Source: Semisulcospira habei
Lineage: Eukaryota > Mollusca > Gastropoda > Semisulcospiridae
DNA: 64,000 bases
Direction: 5' to 3'
Assembly (NCBI GenBank): GCA_036245525.1
Contig: BTPG01000006.1
Coordinates: forward strand, 93,107,087-93,171,086
Part shown: piece after piece, positions 57,721 to 64,000 of the stretch
Layout of the letters: every line of letters begins with the position of its first letter
Numbering within the stretch: the first letter of the stretch is position 1
Notes under the pieces: generated by a model
Databases searched by the model: none
What the model was told of the DNA's origin: nothing
Seen by the model: the letters and a program-made list of their open reading frames with translations, nothing else
Position numbers and translations under genes: made by a program

Positions 57721-58017
57721 AAAGAGCACGCTGCCTACAGAAACCGTTGGTATAGATTTGTGGGGTTGAAAACTGCTCTGGAATCACAGTGCATCGTAGC
57801 TTCGTGTGCCTTTCATTTCCTCCCTTGTATTCTGATTTAAGATAGTTGCGCGGTGTGGCGCACACGTAGTGGCACAGCGCATTTGCATTTAGTCAAAGCA
57901 CCACTCGTCAAGCCACTATGAAAAGCACTTGCCCCACGTATATGCCGTCGGGCTCATTGTCCACGTCAACTTGACATGTCCCACTTACGCTTTTTTGATA
58001 TATTGTTGTTCGCACAA
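57721..58017. other. Intergenic stretch, nothing recognised
   Basis: No ORF, repeat family or RNA gene that I can support between the end of unit B and the truncated RTE copy. Confidence 0.5.
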
Positions 58018-58359
58018 TGAAAATCCACTGGCCAGAGAAGATCAGCAACGTCAGACTCTGGGAGAGAACAGAGCAGATAACAGCAGAGAATGAAATTGGG
58101 CGAAGAAGATGGGGATGGATCGGTCACAGTCTGAGAAAGCCAGCTTCCAGTATCACTAGGCAGGCATTGTCATGGAACCCCCAGGGAAAGAGGAAAAGAG
58201 GTAGGCCGAGAAACTCCTGGCGTCGAGACCTCCAAGCAGACATCAAGAGACTGGGAACCACCTGGAGTAGAATCGAAGGAGAAGCACAGGACAGGAGTTG
58301 CTGGAGGTCTCTCGTCGACGGCCTATACCCGGGTAGGGGTGACAGGCGTAAGTAAGTAA
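58018..58359 (+). mobile_element. 5'-truncated RTE-like copy with 13-bp target duplication
   Basis: 342 bp matching the 3' end of the element at 50554-53862. It keeps the C-terminal reading IHWPEKISNVRLWERTEQIT ... GRPRNSWRRDLQADIKRLG and ends gtgacaggcgtaagtaagtaa. Flanked by gttgttcgcacaa (58005-58017, 58360-58372). The intact frame here shows where the longer copy lost a base. Confidence 0.95.
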
Positions 58360-58900
58360 GTTGTTCGCACAAAGTCTTACTCGTCAGTACCAGTAAATGT
58401 ACAGATACGCCACAGTAAGGCACAATAAACAAATGAAGTAACTGCGTTCATTCGGTGTCCAGTTTTATATGATGACAATGACGTTTGCACAGAAAACACA
58501 CCGGAAGGATTACTTAGTTATGTCGGAATATTGTGCACAGACATTCTCATCTGCTTCACACTCTGTTAACATTAATCGGGGTGATGTATTTCAATGGGAC
58601 ATCTGCTACTGTGCGATTGTCATCGGTGATGGACACTGAGGTGCTGACAGCTGTTAGACGAGTGGCGCTTCCGCGGCCCCCACTTCAAAGGAGTACTTAT
58701 CCTACAGATGGGGTAAAATGTGGGCAGGTATTAACGGTAAAAGACGGATCTGACTAAAAGGAGGCTAATGAAGCCTGAAACTAGTTGTTAAAATTTCTTG
58801 TGTCGGTCACATGGCTTTATTCATAGATTAGCTTTGAGGTTCTGTGCCCCCATAAGCCCTTATCATTCGGAATACACCAGTGTGTGAAATAAGTTTGACT

Positions 58901-58979
58901 AAAACAGTTCAAGGGCAGTGTCAGAATGGCTTGGCGCCTCTAGGCGCCAAACTATGCTGGCACTACCCTTGAACTAAAG
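58901..58979. mobile_element. Family C hairpin (C7)
   Basis: aacagttcaagggcagtgtc / ggcactacccttgaactaaa; centre ggcgcctctaggcgcc. Confidence 0.8.
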
Positions 58980-59777
58980 CCATTGGTCTATATCCTTATC
59001 TGCAAGTACTATAATGTAGCTTGCATATGGCAGTGTACAAATTTGAAGCTTTTAGTTTTAGCCTCAGTATATGGGTTAGATATGGAGAGACACAGTAATG
59101 GTGACAGCTCATGGACAGTGCAATGTAGTAGATTGGAATGGCACCAACAAACTAAAAATTGTTTGCCCGTGTGTCCACTCTCACCACACATCCCCCGTTT
59201 TCTGTTCAGTGCTTGATACATTCATAAAATATGTTCCCTTCATGTTGTTTTAAAATCGTTCTACAAGAGTTCTACAGTGCAGTAAGACATTATCCAATGT
59301 TTTAGTCAAGATATAAATACACACACACAAAGAACAAAGACCATGGGCCGAAAAATTTGTGGTATTGAAATTCTGTGGTATTATTCTTTTCTTTCGCCAT
59401 ACATGTGTGTGTGAGTGTAAGTGTGTGTGTGCATGCGTGTGTGTGAATCAGTCAGGAACGCAAATGAAAAAAGTCCAATTTCAAAGTCTACCGTATTTCA
59501 AAACAGTAGACAACAAAAAGAAGAGGAGTTTAAGTTTTTGATTCTATGGTTACTACCAAAACTGGGCAGACATAGCAACAAAAAATCAGTAGAACTTGAC
59601 ATCTGCTACTGTACTGAGGTGTTGGCAGATATTCAGAGGAAAGCCAATGACAATACTGGCCCAAGGCGCTTCCGCCATTCCCACTTCAAAGCTTTAACTT
59701 ACACCTTCTCAGATGTGGTCATCTGTGGACAGCTCTTAATCCCTGAACAGCCGGGACAAGACGAATGCCACCCCAGC

Positions 59778-59838
59778 TGCAAGAACATAAATCCTAATGA
59801 GCACACACAGTCACTCATGAGGCTTAATGTTTCTTGCC
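59778..59838. repeat. Family D hairpin, diverged (D11)
   Basis: gcaagaacataaatcctaat / ctcatgaggcttaatgtttcttgc. Confidence 0.65.
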
Positions 59839-60584
59839 AGATGTTCCTTCAGCCTTTTGGGGGGTCAGTTTTGTATTGTTTACATCTGTGTTGGTCACGC
59901 AAATTTTGGTAAGTGTGTAGTCACTTAAGACATGAAAATCGTGATCAATGGCAGTGAAGGTAAAGTACCAACGATTAAAAGTAAACATATAGTTGTTGGG
60001 CTATGAAGCATGAAACTAGTTTTTGCGGTTGCTTATGTAGGTCACAGGGCTATATTATTCATCGCGCTTCATAAAAGCTCCCATCAGTTTTGGGGCCAAC
60101 AAAAGACACCTCCCTTCCCAAAAACTACCCGACATCGCCCATCACGCGTGCGAGCAAAACCGTATCAACCCAATGCCCCCCTTCCCCCCCCCCCTTTTCA
60201 ATGCACACACCTAGGACATGCCGAAATTCCTTAAACCAGTGTGGGATTTTCAGTGGGGCGACCATCCCCAACCTAGCGCGTCCCCGGGTGGCGGATAGGG
60301 GAATGGCCTTCAGATATGGAGGTTAGCTGCGCAAGCAGTCGTGGACCAAATGGCGATGAGCTTACCAGGACGGGGCAGGGTAGCAGGTGGCACTGTACCT
60401 CCACTGAAATTCCCCATGTGTCCAACGACGGGTTTATCATGCGATCAAGAGCCGCATAAAGCTCTAGCCACCCTGTGTTCCCAGGGAAGGTCGTATACCA
60501 GGAGCTAAGGGTGAGGTAACCCCGACAGAAACCTCGAATGCTGAAGACGGAGGACCCAGGCCGCACGGCGCATTCTGATAAACC

Positions 60585-62078
60585 ATGGATCCACGCAAAC
60601 CCGCAATCATGACTATACGGCCAACTACCATTGACGATAATGGCGCTCGCCCACTGATGACCCTCCAGGGTGGAGCAGCGTCGGGTCCCATGCCTCTAAG
60701 GGACCCAGCCTCAGCTACTGGAGGTCCTTCCCGCCCGTCTTTTCGTGCCAGGGGACGCGGGAGGAGAGCTACTGGCACCACCACAACCAGGAAGAATCCC
60801 AGTCAGCAGCGACCTTTTCAAGTCATGCACTGGAACGCAGAAAGCATTCTGAACAAGAAGACCGAGTTGAAGCATATCCTGCATGAGAAAAACATCAACG
60901 TCTGCTGTATTCAGGAGACGCACTTGACACCCCAAAAGTCCTTCAAAGTGAGAGGCTACCAGTGCTTCAGGTCCGACAGAACAGATCGAAGCAAGGGAGG
61001 AATCCTGACCCTGATCAGGAACAACATCAACGCCTGTTTGATCGACACGCACATGGAGAACTCCGAGTACCAAATGATTCGGATCCAGACGAAGACAGCA
61101 GATTTCCAGCTGGTCAACTTCTACTGCCCCAACGACAGACCACTCACCCTTGACACGATCCCCACTAAGGCCTCCAACTTCATTGTGGTGGGCGACTTCA
61201 ACAGTCACTCACAAAGTTGGGGATACGACCACTTGGATCTGAGAGGAGAAGAGGTGGGGAACTGTCAAGACGACAACGATCTCATTCTGTTAAACAGTCC
61301 CATTGACTGCCCCACGTTCTACTCCAGAAGATGGCACACTACATCGACTCCTGACCTAGCCTTCTGCACAGAAGACATGCACAAGCAAGCCAGCAGAGAG
61401 GTCGGAGAACAGCTAGGTGGAAGTGACCATCGGCCAGTCTTTTTGACCTTGGGCATGGAGTCCTGTGCTGATGCAACCTTCCCACGGTGGAACTACAAAA
61501 GAGCGAACTGGTTCCTCTTTAGACACCGCTCCAGCAAACTCACCAAAGACATTCGAATCGAAGGTCGAGACATCAACATGGTGGTGAAGGACCTCAACAT
61601 GAGCATCCTCAGAGCAGCGCTCGAGTCCATACCCAGAGGTGCTAGAAAAGACTATAAGCCCTACTGGAGCAATGAACTGCAGGAACTGGATGATGATCTA
61701 GCAGATGCCAGAAGGGAAGCAGAAGTTAACCCATCACAGGCAAACAACATCCGCCTCCAGGAAGCCAAAGCCAAATTTCTCAAGAAGCTACAGGCAAGAC
61801 GCAGGAGCTGGCAAGAGAAAACAAGCTCCTTGAACCTTGAGAAAGACGGCAGAAAGCTCTGGAAACTGACCATGTAGTTGAACGATGAGAACACGAGCAA
61901 AGGAAACATCACCTTAGAAGAAAATGGGAAGATACTAACAGGAAAGCATGCTGCCAACCAATTTGCTGAAAGCTATGCAGCTGAGAGCAATCTCCATGTT
62001 AGCCCCAAAAAGCAGAGAGAAGCAAGAAGAGAGCAAAGAGAGAGAGACCTGCCAAACAAGCAACAGCAGACGCCATGA
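60585..62078 (+). pseudogene. LINE endonuclease region with one in-frame stop
   Basis: ATG at 60585. A basic N-terminus (RARGRGRRATGTTTTRKN) precedes an APE-like endonuclease: QVMHWNAESILNKKTEL, NVCCIQETHL, NFIVVGDFNSHSQSWG, TPDLAFC and GGSDHRPVFLTL (about residues 80-290). A Lys/Arg-rich linker follows. TAG at 61875-61877 stops the frame after WKLTM, but the same frame continues to 62078 with LNDENTSKGNITLEENGK, so the stop is probably a mutation. Confidence 0.85.
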
Positions 62079-63354
62079 ATCAACCACTTGCACACAAAGA
62101 GCTTCATATAGTTCTCCAAAAGTTGAAGGCGAAGAAGTCTCCTGGTCCAGATGGCATCACCAACGAGATGCTAACCCACCTTGGTAGTGCAGCAGAAAAC
62201 AAGCTACTTGAGGGAGCTGGCAAGAAGGATCGCTACCACAAATCTGGCGAGAAGCGATCATGATCCCCATTCTAAAGAAAGGGAAGGATCCAAAGAAGGC
62301 CACCAGCTATCGCCCAATCAGCCTCACCAGCTGTGTTGTGAAGACCTTGGAGAGAATTGTGAACGAGCGCCTCAGGTGTTACCTGGAATCCAGGAACCTC
62401 CTCACCCCTGAACAAGCTGGCTTCCGACAGTTCCGCAGCACCGAAGACCAGGTGACTTACTTGGCGCAGGAAGTTGAAGATGCCTTCCAGGAGCAGAAGC
62501 TGGTCTTTGTAACCTGGATTGATCTTCAGAAGGCTTTTGACAAGGTCTGGAAAGATGGGCTGCTTGTCAAACTGCTGAGAAAAGGCGCGTCCAGTAACAT
62601 GTTCCAGTGGATACGCTCCTACCTCTTCAACCAAAGGGCAAGAGTCAGCGTCGACCAGACCAAAAGCAAGAAATTCCTCCTTCGTCAAGGCGTCCCGCAA
62701 GGCGGAGTCCTCTCACCTACCCTCTTCCTTCTCTTCATCGACGATCTGGTGTCCGAGATGCCCAAGGGAACCAAAGCTGCCCTATATGCAGACGACCTTG
62801 TGATCTGGTGCAAGGAGGAGCATGCAAGTACTGCCACCTACAGAATGCAGCTAGCGGCAGATAAGCTGAACACATGGGCAGAAGACTGGTGCATCTCCGT
62901 CAACAAGGAGAAATCCTCCACCACCCTCTTCACACTGTCCCCAAAGCAGAAAGCCAGAACCATCAAGCTTGGTGGAACCCCTCTGAGAGAGGATGAAGAA
63001 GCTACCTACCTTGGTGTCACCTTCGACAGACGTCAGACCTGGAAACCACACATTGCACAGGCAGAGGGGAAGGCCCGGCGCAAGCTGGCCATACTCAGGA
63101 AACTGGCAGGCACCACCTGGGGAGCGAACAAGAAGATACTGAAGACAGCATACCAGGGAACAGTCAGGCCCCACCTCGAGTATGGCTCCACAGCGTGGTC
63201 AACCTCAGCCAAGACGAACCTGCAGACCCTCGACCGAGTGCAAAACCAGGCTCTTCGACTCATCACTGGTGCAATGAAATCCACACCAATCAAGGAAATG
63301 GAGAAGCTGACCACAATCCAACCTCTCAGCCAGAGGAGAAAAAAAAAATGTTAA
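62075..63354 (+). pseudogene. LINE reverse transcriptase region, frameshifted, cut by a SINE
   Basis: The frame at 62075 gives KAKKSPGPDGITNEML, then shifts near 62210 to the frame of 62260: MIPILKKGKDPKKATSYRPI, QAGFRQFRSTEDQ, WIDLQKAFDKVW, GVPQGGVLSPTLFLLFIDDL and the catalytic LYADDLVIW, followed by YLGVTFDRRQTWKPHI and the thumb/connection region. The reading ends artificially at 63354 inside inserted SINE sequence. Confidence 0.9.
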
Positions 63355-63902
63355 ATGTTTAGGGCTTAACGTCTTTTGTCCACCACGAGGGTGATTTCAA
63401 TGATTGTACATTGCTTAACGTCCCGACAGCAACAAGGCTTTCTCAGGACGTGCCTGCACTGCTTGTGAAAAAAAATAAACAGAACATTGAATGTATGTCG
63501 CCAGCCGGTCAAATACATTAAATAAACCTAACACATGGGGCCTAAATAAAGCTAAGACCATTTAGCAACACACATCCAATATCAAGAGCTACAGGCAGTG
63601 CAGACAGTAGGGAGGGTTTTAAAAAGGCAAATACAGGTGAATGGACAAAGGGTAGACAGAAACACATGCCCCAGAATAGAGAGAAAAACCCACCCTGTGG
63701 GGCTGACCAGGGTGACCCTGGGAACTAAAAAATACCTAACCCTACCCAAGTCCCCCAGGGCAGACCCGGGTGGGGTAGGGTGATTTCAAAGACGAGGACA
63801 ACGAAAAAGGGTCTGCGCAAATTTTGACCCAAGCTGGATGCGAACCCGGGACCTTTTTGGTCTGGAGGCAAACGCTTTTACCACCGAGCCACCCAGCTCC
63901 CC
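63340..63902 (-). mobile_element. tRNA-derived SINE inserted in the LINE
   Basis: 12-bp target duplication agccagaggaga (63328-63339, 63903-63914). On the - strand it begins ggggagctgggtggctcggt, with an A box tggctcggtgg (63891-63881) and a B box ggttcgcatcc (63846-63836), the split RNA polymerase III promoter of a tRNA-like head. The body ends with gacgttaagccctaaac and a T-rich tail. It is itself interrupted at 63401-63776. Confidence 0.9.
63401..63776 (-). mobile_element. Short retroelement (C-head/ATCA-tail family), copy 4, nested in the SINE
   Basis: 13-bp target duplication agggtgatttcaa (63388-63400, 63777-63789). On the - strand it runs from accccacccgggtctgccct to gcaatgtacaatca, as the other three copies do. 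376 bp. Confidence 0.93.
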
Positions 63903-63914
63903 AGCCAGAGGAGA

Positions 63915-64000
63915 GAAGCTAAAACCATGGTACAGGCGGAGAAGCTCAGGTGCTTGCCCGACCACCCCATGAAGCACAGACTAAGCAACTTCACCAAGAA
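63915..64000 (+). pseudogene. Continuation of the LINE reverse transcriptase C-terminus
   Basis: After the insertion the LINE reading resumes as REAKTMVQAEKLRCLPDHPM, matching the interrupted frame before the SINE (TIQPLSQRR). It runs off the window. Confidence 0.75.

Larger units (their letters stand above)
58590..60080. repeat. Diverged direct duplication of short blocks
   Basis: 58595-58690 (gacatctgctactgt ... ggcgcttccgcggcccccac) resembles 59600-59690 (gacatctgctactgtactga ... ggcgcttccgccattcccac). 58770-58840 (gcctgaaactagttgttaaa) resembles 60000-60060 (gcatgaaactagtttttgc). No coding function is seen in either. Confidence 0.6.
60253..64000 (+). mobile_element. Jockey/I-like LINE, decayed, runs off the window
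   Basis: The 5' region (about 60253-60584) begins near ggggcgaccatccccaac and has no ORF. The coding part starts at 60585 with an endonuclease and then a reverse transcriptase, broken by a stop and two frameshifts and by a SINE insertion at 63340-63902. It resumes at 63915 (gaagctaaaaccatggtaca) and continues past 64000. The exact 5' boundary is a guess. Confidence 0.85.

Noticed and set aside
57485..57769. 94-aa open frame next to TXNL4A
   Set aside because: It overlaps the duplicated non-coding block also seen near 49.55-49.95 kb, where the frame is not kept.
63836..63902. Functional tRNA gene
   Set aside because: A and B boxes are present, but the sequence is the head of a SINE with a target duplication and body; the cloverleaf stems do not pair fully.

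Overview
This window looks like intron-rich, repeat-dense nuclear DNA from a marine invertebrate, most likely a mollusc. The evidence is spliced genes with GT-AG introns, a Notch-pathway transcription factor that aligns to the animal RBPJ/Su(H) family from end to end, and many interspersed elements of types common in lophotrochozoan genomes (DIRS, RTE, Jockey-like, Tc1, hAT-like, tRNA-derived SINE and TTAA-flanked MITEs). The species assignment is an inference.

Two host genes are supported. The first is a Suppressor of Hairless / RBPJ (CSL) orthologue on the + strand. Its 13 coding exons run from 2403 to 37244, and every exon phase fits; together they encode 664 visible residues. The first coding exon(s) are not recognised and may lie upstream of the window. 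The introns hold nearly all the repeats in the first 37 kb, including a 6.3-kb DIRS retrotransposon in intron 1 (8871-15124), a 2-kb hAT-like element in intron 2 (15927-17900) and a second, decayed DIRS in intron 6 (22064-27298) that is itself split by a 2.6-kb hAT-like element. The second gene is a TXNL4A/DIM1 orthologue (U5 snRNP thioredoxin-like protein, 142 aa) on the - strand at 56755-57183, with an uninterrupted coding exon.

From about 44.1 to 57.7 kb the DNA is an old tandem duplication (unit A about 44140-49950, unit B about 49950-57720). Each unit later received its own insertions: a Tc1-like element only in A, and an RTE-type retrotransposon plus a MITE only in B. The TXNL4A segment is present only in B. 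From about 60.25 kb to the window end lies a decayed Jockey/I-like LINE. Its reverse transcriptase gene is split by a tRNA-derived SINE, which is itself split by another short retroelement, and both insertions have clear target-site duplications.

The most distinctive signal is the density of short near-perfect hairpin repeats. Four sequence families (A-D) share the ends TTAA-CCC...GGG-TTAA, which suggests piggyBac-type non-autonomous elements, but carry different central palindromes; families E, F and G are further hairpins without those ends. Twelve G or C homopolymer tracts of 17-35 bases also occur. Several of them arose inside otherwise recognisable mobile elements at short C- or G-rich seeds.
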